Positions 39,140 to 48,274 of a stretch of 64,000 bases of DNA are shown in pieces. Made by a program: the position numbers and the translations under genes. The stretch's first letter is position 1; the number at the start of each line of letters is the position of its first letter. Under the pieces are notes generated by a model. It had not been told where the DNA came from and ran no database searches. It was given only the letters and a program-made list of their open reading frames with translations. The stretch comes from Shewanella aestuarii (GTDB lineage Bacteria; Pseudomonadota; Gammaproteobacteria; Enterobacterales; Shewanellaceae), in contig NZ_BMOT01000001.1 of the NCBI RefSeq assembly GCF_014647215.1, forward strand, positions 806,001 through 870,000, in the 5' to 3' direction.

Positions 39140-39949
39140 CTAGCCTAAAGCTTTTATTTCCTCTGCAATTAATTGCTGCATTTGCAGCCAAAGTTCCTCA
39201 GCCCATTTACCATCATGAGGTAGCATCGAAAAATGATCGCAAGAAGGCAATATAATTTTCCTTACTTTAGCGTGGCTTTGTTCGCAAAAAAGCCTTGCCT
39301 GTGAAACGTTAACACAAGTGTCTAGCTCACCATGCACCAAAGTTAAAACCATTTGGGAGTGATATAAAATACTTGGATTACAAGCATAGTAGCGCTCAGG
39401 ATGAGTATCTCGCTCTCCGCCCATCAGTCGATATATTTGTTCTGGTTGGTCAACATCATTCACCGATGCAAGATCTAGAATCCCCGCAATGGATAATGCT
39501 CTGTGTATTTTCAATGGCACATGTGAATAAAGTTCACTATCAACAGCAATGCTTTCTCTTGAAGCAACCCAAGTAGCCAAGTGGCCTCCAGCAGAATGGC
39601 CGATAATCAAAATTCTGCCTAAATCTAAGCTTTCACTATTTTGAATACAACCCAGATGATCAATGGCAGCTGCAACATCCTTAAAGATGGTTGGCCAAGG
39701 TGCATTTCTATTTTCACCTTTCGCGTTCATACGCCGATATTCTATATTCCATATCGCAACATCAAATGATTGTAAATAATCAACAATAGCGAAAGTGGCG
39801 TAAGTTTCAAGGCTATGATTATCTTTCCAGTAGCCACCATGAACAACGATAACCACTGGCCTATTCGATGAGTTGCAAGGAGTATAAAGATGTCCGAACT
39901 GCTGACTTTCGCTACCATAATAAATCTTTTTTTTCTGATGATATTTCAT
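39140..39949 (-). CDS. Alpha/beta-hydrolase, candidate sialic-acid esterase
   Basis: A 269-residue esterase/lipase-type alpha/beta hydrolase without signal peptide. The oxyanion motif HGGYW is near residue 37, the nucleophile Ser is in GHSAGGH (about 115), the acid is probably the Asp of GELDTC and the His is in CDHFSML (about 245). This layout resembles kynurenine-formamidase-like and carbohydrate acetylesterases. A NanR-type operator 35 bp upstream and its place inside the nan cluster suggest removal of acyl groups from sialic acids in the cytoplasm; that is inference. No clear ribosome site precedes the ATG. Confidence 0.82.
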   Translation of the reverse strand: MKYHQKKKIYYGSESQQFGHLYTPCNSSNRPVVIVVHGGYWKDNHSLETYATFAIVDYLQSFDVAIWNIEYRRMNAKGENRNAPWPTIFKDVAAAIDHLGCIQNSESLDLGRILIIGHSAGGHLATWVASRESIAVDSELYSHVPLKIHRALSIAGILDLASVNDVDQPEQIYRLMGGERDTHPERYYACNPSILYHSQMVLTLVHGELDTCVNVSQARLFCEQSHAKVRKIILPSCDHFSMLPHDGKWAEELWLQMQQLIAEEIKALG

Positions 39950-39983
39950 ATGCGCATATAATTAATAGATTACCTTTTACAAA

Positions 39984-39998
39984 GGTATAACAGGTACA
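39984..39998. promoter_or_regulatory. NanR-type operator between the hydrolase and nanR
   Basis: GGTATA-ACA-GGTACA on the plus strand, 35 bp from the hydrolase start and 152 bp from nanR. It can control the hydrolase and perhaps autoregulate nanR. Confidence 0.75.
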
Positions 39999-40149
39999 CC
40001 ACCAACTCAACATTTTTAGGGTTAAACATAGGCTAGCTAATATGGCTAAACATTAATCAATACTGATAATTTCGTATACTTTCTGTCACGCCTTGGTACA
40101 ATAGCTCAATAGGTGATACATAACCAATCGCATACTAAAGGAATTCATT

Positions 40150-40860
40150 ATGCCAATTACGATTAAACGTCCTGTTGAACGCAAAAAGCTATCAGAAACA
40201 GTTGAAGAAGAATTGGAACTGATGATACGTCAAGGTGAAATAGCCGAAGGTGATGCCCTGCCCTCAGAAAGAGATCTCATGGCTGCGTTTGGTGTAGGTA
40301 GACCTTCTATTCGTGATGCATTATCTGCGTTAGCGCGTAAAGGCTTAGTCAAAATAAGTAGTGGCGAAAGAACCCGCGTTACCAGGCCATCGCCAGAGGC
40401 TATCATTTCTGAATTGTCAGGGATGTCAAAAGACTTTTTGTCTCAACCAAATGGCTTGCAGTATTTTGATCAGTTAAGAAGTTTTTTTGAATCAAGCTTA
40501 GTGCGTCACGCAGCTGAATTTGCTACTCCTGAACAAATTCAAGAATTAGAAAGAGCGGTTGAGCTAAATGGCAAAGCAATAAATAATGAAAACCAATTTA
40601 AAAAGACAGATATTTATTTTCACAGAGTAATAGCATCAATCCCTGGTAATCCAATTTTTTTAGCCATTCATCAGGCTCTGGTTGATTGGGTAATTGATGC
40701 TCGCCCTGCAAAAACGAATATCCAAGAACTCAACGCTAGAAGCCACCAAGATCATTTAGAAATTTTGGCTTGTATTAAAAATCATGATGTTGAGGGCGCA
40801 GATAAAAAACTAACCCAGCATATCCAATATGTTTTCGACAAATATTACGCTGAAAAATAA
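40150..40860 (+). CDS. nanR: Transcriptional repressor NanR
   Basis: GntR/FadR-family regulator of sialic-acid genes, 236 aa. The winged helix (about 10-82) includes [37 protein letters not shown] before it and [12 protein letters not shown] after it follow E. coli NanR closely. The C-terminal FCD domain (about 95-230) keeps [18 protein letters not shown], with conserved His ligands. E. coli NanR binds GGTATA repeats and releases DNA with Neu5Ac; the same hexamers stand before six transcription units here, supporting this identity. Confidence 0.95.
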   Translation: MPITIKRPVERKKLSETVEEELELMIRQGEIAEGDALPSERDLMAAFGVGRPSIRDALSALARKGLVKISSGERTRVTRPSPEAIISELSGMSKDFLSQPNGLQYFDQLRSFFESSLVRHAAEFATPEQIQELERAVELNGKAINNENQFKKTDIYFHRVIASIPGNPIFLAIHQALVDWVIDARPAKTNIQELNARSHQDHLEILACIKNHDVEGADKKLTQHIQYVFDKYYAEK

Positions 40861-40891
40861 CATTACACAGAATTGAACACTACAGATAAGG

Positions 40892-40917
40892 AAGGCTATC
40901 GCCAGATAGTCTTTTTC
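40892..40917 (+). terminator. nanR terminator
   Basis: Stem AAGGCTATC / GATAGTCTT (one G-T pair) with loop GCCA, followed by TTTT; 31 bp after the nanR stop. Confidence 0.8.
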
Positions 40918-41010
40918 CTAACAACAGCACATGAGCATTCACCTCAATATTCCCAAAATAAAATTTCTCTGACCGACTTAATATTTTCATAGCATTACTG
41001 CAATACAGGT

Positions 41011-41025
41011 GGTATAACAGGTATA
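41011..41025 (+). promoter_or_regulatory. NanR operator before the symporter-nanE-nanK operon
   Basis: GGTATA-ACA-GGTATA, identical in this 15-bp core to the E. coli nan operator as I remember it. It lies 28 bp before the symporter ATG, so it must overlap the promoter or transcription start. Confidence 0.85.
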
Positions 41026-41052
41026 CAGCAAAACAACACTACTTGAGTACAT

Positions 41053-43731
41053 ATGTTTAACAAGATATTAAAGTCAGCATTTATTTTGACGTTGATGATG
41101 CCATTGCTAACCCATGCTCAAACAACAATCCAATGGCAGGAAGTATACGTTACGCCAGCTAACAAGATAAATATTGATTATGGTGCGTTCATCAGCCATC
41201 AAGGTACCGGCATACTTATATCGTCAGGCATTACAGATTTAACCGCTAAACAACATCCCCTAATAGCAGAAAAAATCACTGATAACAGCATTCAATCTGA
41301 GCGGTTTTACCTCATAGATGGCAGTAATGTTATCGCTACAAATTTGTCTGCGGAACAAGGTAATCGAGCTTTTGCCGCAGCAACTAATTTCCATGGTGCC
41401 ACTCTTGTTACAGGTGGACTAGCAAAGTTAAAAGCAACAAATTTAGTTAATCTTATTATGTGGCACTCAGGGTCAAAAACACTTTATAGTTATCCACTGC
41501 CTCCCTTACCTAGTGCAGCAAAATCGCCATCCTCCGTCGTCATTGACAATGTACTTTATGTTTTGACGGGGACGGATTCTAATAACCAATTCTACTCGTT
41601 AGATCTCAATGGTCTCATTGACGCACAGGGGGCATTAACCGACAGTAAAAGTGATATCGACACCTATACCGTTAAAAATTCATGGAAAATGCTGCCTTCA
41701 CTGCCTTTAGCAAACCCAAATATGCCATACCAAAATGGCATAAAATTAGCCGTGCAAAATGATGGTACAGGTGAAAAAATATTTGCTATTGGCGGTTATC
41801 AACTGCCAATTAACAAACTTGATCCGGCAGGCAATATAAATTCAAAAGAGACTGTTTTGGCATTAAACAGTCATTGGAAGTTTGATCCCAAAGAGAGCAT
41901 TGAACAAAACCAATGGCAAAGTATTGGTACTATCACATCAGTGAATCAAAAACTTAATCAACGGATTAACAGTCTCCTTCCATTTGGCCAATCGCATATA
42001 TTAGCATTTACAGATCAAGCTAATACCCTGTCATTTAATGCTATTACTAGCAGCTGGACACATTACTCAGCTGGTAATCCCGATGATATCCAAAAAGTCG
42101 AAAATACCAAAAACGCTCAACACATTAGCGAAAACATCACATCATATGACGGTGTCATCTACTCATTAAATCGTAGTGCTGATAACACTGGCTCGTTGCG
42201 CCTATGGCAAGCATTACTCAAACAACCGGAAAAGAATTTTGGTTGGGTCAATATGACAGTTTTAGTGACATATTTAATTTGCGTAGTATTGCTTGGGCTA
42301 TTTTTTGTATTCAAAAACAGAAATACCGATGATTATTTTCGTGGTGGACAATCTATCCCATGGTGGGCTGCAGCCTGTTCGATATATGCCACCATGTTAA
42401 GTTCATTAACTTATGTCGCTCTGCCAGCTGTGGTTTACCAAAGTAACTGGGTGTTACTGATTGGTATTTGGATGATTGTGGCCGTTGCACCGCTTGCTAT
42501 TTATGTAGCTATGCCATTTTTTCGCCAAATTGATGCCACTAGCGCTTACGAGTACTTATCAAAACGTTTCAATATGAGTGTAAGACTATTTGCCAGTGGC
42601 CTATTTACACTATTCCACCTTGGTCGAATGGGTATCGTCATGGCATTAACAGCATTATCTTTATCTGCTGTAACGCCACTATCTGCCAGCGATAGTGTAT
42701 TGATTATGGGCGGCTTATGTTTGATTTATTGCACCATGGGTGGCATCGAGGCCGTTATTTGGACAGACACCTTACAGACCTTTGTACTCATTCTTGGAGC
42801 AATAGCCTGTTTTGTCATCATTGTAGCAGGTTTAGATGGTGGATTTGCTGAATTTATTAGCATTGGATTACGCGATGATAAATTTACTATGGTAAATGTT
42901 GATTTCAGCTTAGATAGCATTACTACACTATCAATTTGGGTGATTGTGATTGGGGGGATTGGTCAAAATTTATCAAGCTACACTGCAGATCAGGCTGTAG
43001 TGCAGAGATATATGGTGACCAAAAATCCAAGCGACGCAAGAAAATCTATCTGGGCAAATGCTATAATTGCAGCACCAAGCGCTTTGCTATTCTTCTGCAT
43101 TGGTACTGCACTCTATGCCTTTTATCAAACACATCCTGAAAAGTTAGACCCTAGCATTCAAATCGATCAAATCTTTCCAACTTTTATTGCTACCGAACTG
43201 CCAATAGGCATCGCGGGTCTAATTGTCGCAGGAATTTTTGCTGCTGCGCAATCAACGGTATCTACCAGCATGAACTCGATCGCTACGACAGTAGTAACTG
43301 ACTTTATTCGCCCATTTAACATAGTCAAAACCGAAAAAGGGTATATGAATGCTGCTCGCTGGCTCACCTTTATTATGGGTATCCTCGGAACCCTTGCTGG
43401 ACTGATATTTATCGACCCTGAAATCCGCTCTTTGATGGAAGCGTATTTTAAAGTCATCGGTATGTTTATGGGTGCACTAGGTGGCCTGTTTGTATTAGGC
43501 GCTTTAACCAAAAAGGCCAACTCTTTTGGCGCTATATCAGGTATTTTGGCAGGTGTAACCACTATGGTATCGGCATGGCAACTTGGCTGGGCCGATGGTT
43601 ACCTTTACGCCACTATCGGAATCATATCGTGTTTAGTGGTGGGGTATATAGCCAGCCTTTTAACGCAAACAGCCAAAAGCTCGAACAAAGATCTAACTGG
43701 GTTGACTTTATATACCATGCGCTCAGCCTAG
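41053..43731 (+). CDS. Kelch mutarotase-like domain fused to sodium/solute symporter
   Basis: An 892-residue fusion. Residues 1-22 are a signal peptide (ending near THA). Residues about 25-390 form a NanM-like kelch propeller (FIGGY-type blades such as IFAIGGYQLP, LYVLTGTDSNNQF). From about 397 a full sodium/solute symporter (SSS) begins, with NRNTDDYFRGGQSIPWWAA and repeated membrane helices to the end. SSS proteins have a periplasmic N-terminus, so the propeller would sit in the periplasm on top of the carrier. It should take up sialic acid after anomer conversion. nanE and nanK follow in the same operon. Confidence 0.9.
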   Translation: MFNKILKSAFILTLMMPLLTHAQTTIQWQEVYVTPANKINIDYGAFISHQGTGILISSGITDLTAKQHPLIAEKITDNSIQSERFYLIDGSNVIATNLSAEQGNRAFAAATNFHGATLVTGGLAKLKATNLVNLIMWHSGSKTLYSYPLPPLPSAAKSPSSVVIDNVLYVLTGTDSNNQFYSLDLNGLIDAQGALTDSKSDIDTYTVKNSWKMLPSLPLANPNMPYQNGIKLAVQNDGTGEKIFAIGGYQLPINKLDPAGNINSKETVLALNSHWKFDPKESIEQNQWQSIGTITSVNQKLNQRINSLLPFGQSHILAFTDQANTLSFNAITSSWTHYSAGNPDDIQKVENTKNAQHISENITSYDGVIYSLNRSADNTGSLRLWQALLKQPEKNFGWVNMTVLVTYLICVVLLGLFFVFKNRNTDDYFRGGQSIPWWAAACSIYATMLSSLTYVALPAVVYQSNWVLLIGIWMIVAVAPLAIYVAMPFFRQIDATSAYEYLSKRFNMSVRLFASGLFTLFHLGRMGIVMALTALSLSAVTPLSASDSVLIMGGLCLIYCTMGGIEAVIWTDTLQTFVLILGAIACFVIIVAGLDGGFAEFISIGLRDDKFTMVNVDFSLDSITTLSIWVIVIGGIGQNLSSYTADQAVVQRYMVTKNPSDARKSIWANAIIAAPSALLFFCIGTALYAFYQTHPEKLDPSIQIDQIFPTFIATELPIGIAGLIVAGIFAAAQSTVSTSMNSIATTVVTDFIRPFNIVKTEKGYMNAARWLTFIMGILGTLAGLIFIDPEIRSLMEAYFKVIGMFMGALGGLFVLGALTKKANSFGAISGILAGVTTMVSAWQLGWADGYLYATIGIISCLVVGYIASLLTQTAKSSNKDLTGLTLYTMRSA

Positions 43732-43774
43732 AAAAAATCACCCCAAGTATCAATATAGTTCTTAGGAAACATGT

Positions 43775-44494
43775 ATGACACCCGTAAATAAAGAAAAAGA
43801 AGAACAACTACTAGCATCATTAAAGCATTCATTAATTGTTTCTTGCCAACCGGTTGATCACGGACCTATGGATAAAGTCGAGCATATATTGGCCATGGCA
43901 TTGGCTGCCGTGGATGGTGGTGCTAAAGGACTAAGAATAGAAGGCGTAAAAAATGTTAACGCAGTAGCTAAGGCAACGAACATACCAATTGTAGGCATTG
44001 TTAAAAGGGACTTAATCGATAGTCCAATACGTATAACTCCATTTATTGATGATGTAATAGACTTAGCTAAAGCTGGCGCGAGTATTATCGCGTTTGACGG
44101 TACACAAAGAACAAGACCGGTGGCTATGTTAGCGTTACTTGAAGCTATTCATAGCTCAGGCTGTATTGCGATGGCTGATTGCGCTGATTATGAAACAGGC
44201 TTAATGTTGGCACAACACGGCTGCACTTTTATTGGCAGTACTATGTCTGGTTATACCGATATGTGCCCCCCCCCCGATGCTCCTGATTATGACCTCGTCA
44301 CTCGTTGGGTTAGCCAAGGAATACATGTGATTGCAGAAGGTCGTTATCACTCCCCAGAAAGAGCCGCTAAAGCAATTGAACTTGGGGCTTTCTCGGTCAC
44401 AGTTGGCTCGGCAATCACCCGCGTAGAACATATCACCCAATGGTTCGCGGCGAGTATCGCAAATGTAGTGCTTTCAAAGGAAGTATCACTATGA
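43775..44494 (+). CDS. nanE: N-acetylmannosamine-6-phosphate 2-epimerase
   Basis: Converts ManNAc-6-P to GlcNAc-6-P. The 239-residue TIM barrel begins LIVSCQPVDHGPMD with AKGLRIEG and IPIVGIVKRDL, and has the later ADCADYETG and VIAEGRYHSPERA segments typical of NanE. A run of ten C (44266-44275) codes for CPPP at residues 165-168. The stop overlaps the nanK start (ATGA 44491-44494). Confidence 0.95.
   Translation: MTPVNKEKEEQLLASLKHSLIVSCQPVDHGPMDKVEHILAMALAAVDGGAKGLRIEGVKNVNAVAKATNIPIVGIVKRDLIDSPIRITPFIDDVIDLAKAGASIIAFDGTQRTRPVAMLALLEAIHSSGCIAMADCADYETGLMLAQHGCTFIGSTMSGYTDMCPPPDAPDYDLVTRWVSQGIHVIAEGRYHSPERAAKAIELGAFSVTVGSAITRVEHITQWFAASIANVVLSKEVSL
44266..44275 (+). repeat. Poly-C tract inside nanE
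   Basis: Ten consecutive C in an otherwise AT-rich gene, encoding part of MCPPPDAPD. A gain or loss of one C would shift the frame and truncate NanE, and would also break coupling to nanK. Confidence 0.95.
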
Positions 44495-45363
44495 TCATTG
44501 CAATCGATATTGGTGGCACAAAAATATCTGCCGCACTGATGAATGATAATAAAATCATAGAATCAAGAAAGACCGATTCGATTATTCATCATGATCTTAA
44601 TAATTTGGCCAACTATGTAATTCAGTTATGCCAGGGCTGGATTGACAAAGCACATTTAGTTGCTGTCGCTTGTACCGGCCAAGTAGGAACAAACCATGTG
44701 CACTTTTTATCTGCCAAGCAAACCTTACCCTTAAAGCAACAACTCAAAACCGGATTTAATTTACCTGTGGTGATGTTAAATGATGCTGCTGCGGCCGCAT
44801 GGGCAGAATATTGTCTGGGACCCAAAAGACAAGACAATACCTTAGTTTATATTACAGTATCGACGGGAATTGGCGGTGGCATTATCCAAAATGGCCAGTT
44901 GATCACTGCAAATGATGGCTTTTGTGCACATATTGGCCATATGTCAGTAAGTCGACCAAGCCTCCCACAGATTCAATGTCACTGCGGTAGAATCAATTGC
45001 GTAGAAGCTATTTCCTCGGGCACAGCAATTGCAAAACAAGCCTCTCAAATATTGAACTATCAAGTAAACTGTAAAACAGTCTTCGAACAACACCTTTCTC
45101 ACCCAGAAATAGCCACTCTGCTCGAACAGTCCACCGATGCATTAGTCGATTTAATTGCTAATATTAAAGCACTGACAGGTACAGCAGTAGTTGTCTTAGG
45201 AGGAAGCGTTGGTTCGGCATCACCTTTTAGAGAAAAAGTTATAGAAAAAATAACCAAATTACCCCAAATTTATCAGGTTAATTTAGTTTCACCAATAACT
45301 GGAGAGCACGCAGACCTTATCGGCGCAGCCTTGTTTGCTCAAACGATTAATGGTTTTACATAG
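44491..45363 (+). CDS. nanK: N-acetylmannosamine kinase
   Basis: ROK-family kinase phosphorylating ManNAc. The ATP motif DIGGTK is at residues 6-11; STGIGGGII and the zinc loop CHCGRINCVEAISSG (about 163-177) are ROK marks, and VVLGGSVG is near residue 235. The frame is open from 44440, but ATG 44491 gives the family start MIIAIDIGGTK and the 4-bp overlap with nanE (290 aa). It closes the symporter-nanE-nanK operon. Confidence 0.95.
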   Translation: MIIAIDIGGTKISAALMNDNKIIESRKTDSIIHHDLNNLANYVIQLCQGWIDKAHLVAVACTGQVGTNHVHFLSAKQTLPLKQQLKTGFNLPVVMLNDAAAAAWAEYCLGPKRQDNTLVYITVSTGIGGGIIQNGQLITANDGFCAHIGHMSVSRPSLPQIQCHCGRINCVEAISSGTAIAKQASQILNYQVNCKTVFEQHLSHPEIATLLEQSTDALVDLIANIKALTGTAVVVLGGSVGSASPFREKVIEKITKLPQIYQVNLVSPITGEHADLIGAALFAQTINGFT

Positions 45364-45833
45364 AAGAAAATGAATATATTAACTGTATTGAATCAATCTC
45401 GAGCTTATCTATTGGAACAAGAATTAAAGCCTAAACTAACAGCAATTAAAAACTAACCAAGTCTGAGGGGTATTTATCTAGCAACTCACTTAAGGCTAAC
45501 TAATATTGAATCAGTTAAATATTCATTAATCCGTGCAGATGTGGCATCAGTAAGTCCTAGCTTAAATACATCTACACCCTTATGCATTAAATACCTGTAA
45601 GCTAAGCAAAGCATTAAACCCATTTTTCAACAATTAGTCTCATATTTTCGACATAAAAAAACCACCAACAAATTGTTGATGGTTGGATATATGTAAATTA
45701 ACAGCGACCTAACTATAACAGCACTAAAATATCAGCAATATTTTAGCGCTTTAGTTAATTTTCCTATATTCCTAAGCTCTCATGTCACACAATGAGTATG
45801 ATCCTCTAACACTATAAAAATATTGATCAATTA
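45364..45833. other. nanK-nanA convergent spacer
   Basis: 470 bp. A 28-codon frame at 45370-45456 (MNILTVLNQSRAYLLEQELK...) starts 6 bp after nanK; it is too short to judge and may be a remnant. Two hairpins (45658-45682 and 45720-45750) lie at the right and are listed or described with the nanA terminator. Otherwise nothing. Confidence 0.5.
45654..45750 (-). terminator. Terminator hairpins after nanA
   Basis: First hairpin after nanA (45720-45750): AGC-G-CTAAAATAT ... ATATTTTAG-T-GCT on the minus strand, no T run. Second (about 45660-45682): ACCATCAACAA / TTGTTGGTGGT on the minus strand with a G-U pair, followed by seven T. The second has full intrinsic-terminator form, about 150 bp after the nanA stop. 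Confidence 0.7.
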
Positions 45834-46766
45834 TTAATCAACGAATAAATCGTCACGGCTTACACTCAAGATGTGTTGCATAAATCCAGCCGCGGTCATT
45901 TTAGCAACCACATCTGTTTTCTCTTCGTTCGACAAAGCTCTAATTGGTAAACGAGGATCACCGACGTCAATACCATGTAACAACATTGCGGCTTTACCTG
46001 CAGCAACTCCCCCGTATTGTACAAGTGGGCGAATGAGTGCAATAACCTTATCCATCAAGGCCAACACTGTCTGTTGATCCCCATTATTAAACGCTGCAAT
46101 AATATCTAAATAGAGCGGTGCTGCGTAATTATACGTACTTCCAACAGCGCCTATCGCACCAACTGCAAGACCTGCAGGCAGAAACTCATCCACCCCAAAT
46201 GGAATATCAAATTTTCCATCACAAACTCGCTTACAACGTTGATACTCATATAGATCTACATGGTTAAACTTAATACCTGCTAGGTTGGGGATGACTTTGT
46301 CCGCTTTGATAAGGAACTGCTCCATGTCAAACATCACTCCTGACATACCCGAATGATAATAATAAAACGCCTTAGTTGGTGCTTCAGCTGCAATGGTGGC
46401 ACAGTAATCGACAAGACAATCCACTGAACTTGGTTTAAAAAAACAAGGTGCAATTATCGAAGTAGCAAAAATATCTAGAGTTTCAGCATGTCGTGTTAAC
46501 TCCAGCGTATCAACAATCGATAAAGCTCCTGTATGCACTGTAATACTCAGCTTTCCCTGCGCGGCTAAAACCCAACGTTCGGCTACTGCTTTTCTTTCTG
46601 CTACAGAACAATTAAGGCCTTCACCAGTGGTGCCACATATATAAACCCCTTTTACGCCCTGACGAATAAGCAGTTCAGCAATGCTATCGATGACAGGAAG
46701 ATTGACTTCACCGTAACGATCAAATGGGGTATGAGGGGCTGAAATTAATCCAGTCAATTTTTGCAT
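45834..46766 (-). CDS. nanA: N-acetylneuraminate lyase
   Basis: Cleaves Neu5Ac to ManNAc and pyruvate. The 310-residue DapA-family barrel has GTTGEG (45-50), catalytic Tyr137 (AFYYYHSG) and Schiff-base Lys166 (NLAGIKFNHVD), at the same positions as E. coli NanA (Y137, K165). The frame is open from 46811, overlapping nagA, but ATG 46766 has GGAG before it and gives MQKLTGLISAPHTPFD, the usual start. It follows nagA by 17 bp and must share its NanR-controlled promoter. Confidence 0.95.
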   Translation of the reverse strand: MQKLTGLISAPHTPFDRYGEVNLPVIDSIAELLIRQGVKGVYICGTTGEGLNCSVAERKAVAERWVLAAQGKLSITVHTGALSIVDTLELTRHAETLDIFATSIIAPCFFKPSSVDCLVDYCATIAAEAPTKAFYYYHSGMSGVMFDMEQFLIKADKVIPNLAGIKFNHVDLYEYQRCKRVCDGKFDIPFGVDEFLPAGLAVGAIGAVGSTYNYAAPLYLDIIAAFNNGDQQTVLALMDKVIALIRPLVQYGGVAAGKAAMLLHGIDVGDPRLPIRALSNEEKTDVVAKMTAAGFMQHILSVSRDDLFVD

Positions 46767-46783
46767 TCTATATCTCCATAATT

Positions 46784-47920
46784 TTAAAATATTTTTTTGC
46801 CGCCAATCCATGTGTGACTAACATACAAAGCTGAATTTTTAGCGCATTCAAGAACAATAAAATCAGCATTCGCGCCTATGGCAAGTTGGGGTGAATTGTT
46901 ATTTATTCCAAGAAAATTTGCTGGGTATAAACTCGCCATTCTTAGCGCCTCCTCAAGTGAAACGCCCAGCATGGATTGAGCATTATTCACTGAGGTGATC
47001 ATGTCTAAAGCAGAACCCGCTAACTGCCCTGTTTGACTCATCAACCTATCGTCTTCGAGTACTATGTAATGTTCATCAAATTCAAAAGCGGTTTGACTGC
47101 TGCCGATGGTTGACATAGCGTCGGTAACTAACATCATTTTTCCTGTAGGTTTTATCTTATTAGCCAGCATCGCCGTTGCAGGATGAACATGGTGACCATC
47201 AAGTATTAACCCACACCAACTGTGTTCATCAAGTAGTGCTTTGCCCACCATATTCGGCTCACGAGATGTCAGCGGGGACATCGCATTGAATAAATGCGTA
47301 AAACCTGACGCCCCTGCTGTCAATGCAGCTTGAGTCAACTCAAAACTGGCATTGGAGTGACCCAAACACACTTTTACATTGTGCTGAGTTAATTGCTGGA
47401 TTTGATCAGTGGTCACATGTTCTGGAGCCAAAGTGACCACTTTTATTCCCAAATCCTCACGACAATAAATTGCCATCTCCTGTTCGCTTAAGGGTCTGAT
47501 ATATTGACTGCTATGTATGCCTTTTTTAGGTTCACTGATATGAGGCCCTTCAAAATGAACACCAATAACTCCCAGCAGATTCTGTTTTATTGCAAGCGCA
47601 ACTGTATCAGCAGCAGCACTAAGCGTTGCTAAATCGCTGGTGATCAATGTCGGTAGCAATCCCGTTGTTCCATATTTACTATGTGCTTCCACCATTGCCC
47701 TAAGTGTCGATATACTCATCTCCTGGTTGAATAAATAGCCGCCACCGCCATTAACCTGTACGTCAATAAAACCCGGCGCCAGCAGCCCTGGCACTTTTAT
47801 TACCTGTGCATTTTCAACGAAATCAAAGGCGATAATTTTGCCATTTTCAAAACTGATAGCTTGGCTATGAAAAATGTTCTTCCCATCAAATACTTGATCA
47901 GCTATTACGGTTGTTATCAT
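46784..47920 (-). CDS. nagA: N-acetylglucosamine-6-phosphate deacetylase
   Basis: Removes acetate from GlcNAc-6-P to give GlcN-6-P. The 378-residue amidohydrolase has PGFIDVQVNGGGG (49-61), metal ligand E124 in HFEGPHI, His in LGHSNA and THLFNAMSPL, and the catalytic Asp in LVTDAMST (about 267). It is transcribed with nanA from a promoter overlapped by a NanR operator, so here it belongs to sialic-acid use; the next enzyme, NagB, is not in the window. Confidence 0.95.
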   Translation of the reverse strand: MITTVIADQVFDGKNIFHSQAISFENGKIIAFDFVENAQVIKVPGLLAPGFIDVQVNGGGGYLFNQEMSISTLRAMVEAHSKYGTTGLLPTLITSDLATLSAAADTVALAIKQNLLGVIGVHFEGPHISEPKKGIHSSQYIRPLSEQEMAIYCREDLGIKVVTLAPEHVTTDQIQQLTQHNVKVCLGHSNASFELTQAALTAGASGFTHLFNAMSPLTSREPNMVGKALLDEHSWCGLILDGHHVHPATAMLANKIKPTGKMMLVTDAMSTIGSSQTAFEFDEHYIVLEDDRLMSQTGQLAGSALDMITSVNNAQSMLGVSLEEALRMASLYPANFLGINNNSPQLAIGANADFIVLECAKNSALYVSHTWIGGKKIF

Positions 47921-48019
47921 GACGTCTCGACTTTACATTGCTACATTGCGTCAAAAAGTGTTTTGCAAACTAAGCAAGTTTTAATACAAATCCCCCCAAG
48001 ATGAGATGCAAGCACCCCA

Positions 48020-48062
48020 TCAACCTGTTATACCAATATACCTTTAGATTGATTTTTGTCAA
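48020..48062 (-). promoter_or_regulatory. nagA-nanA promoter with triple NanR operator
   Basis: On the minus strand TTGACA (48062-48057) and TATATT (48040-48035) are 16 bp apart. The operator reads GGTATA-TT-GGTATA-ACA-GGTTGA (48042-48020) and overlaps the -10 box. Three hexamers with gaps of 2 and 3 bp mirror the E. coli nan operator architecture. Confidence 0.85.
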
Positions 48063-48274
48063 AGTAAAAAATATGACCACAAGAACTAACTTAAACTTAA
48101 AGGCCTAAACAACTGAAATACATGTATTTTTAATTATTAACTTTGACAAAAATTTGTAAATTTTGTCGGTGGCATCGCCACATACGACTTAAACACTTGG
48201 TATTTTTCAACCTTCATCCGGCATTTTTACGTTATATCCACCTGTGCTATCTGACAAAAAATCAACATTTTAGA

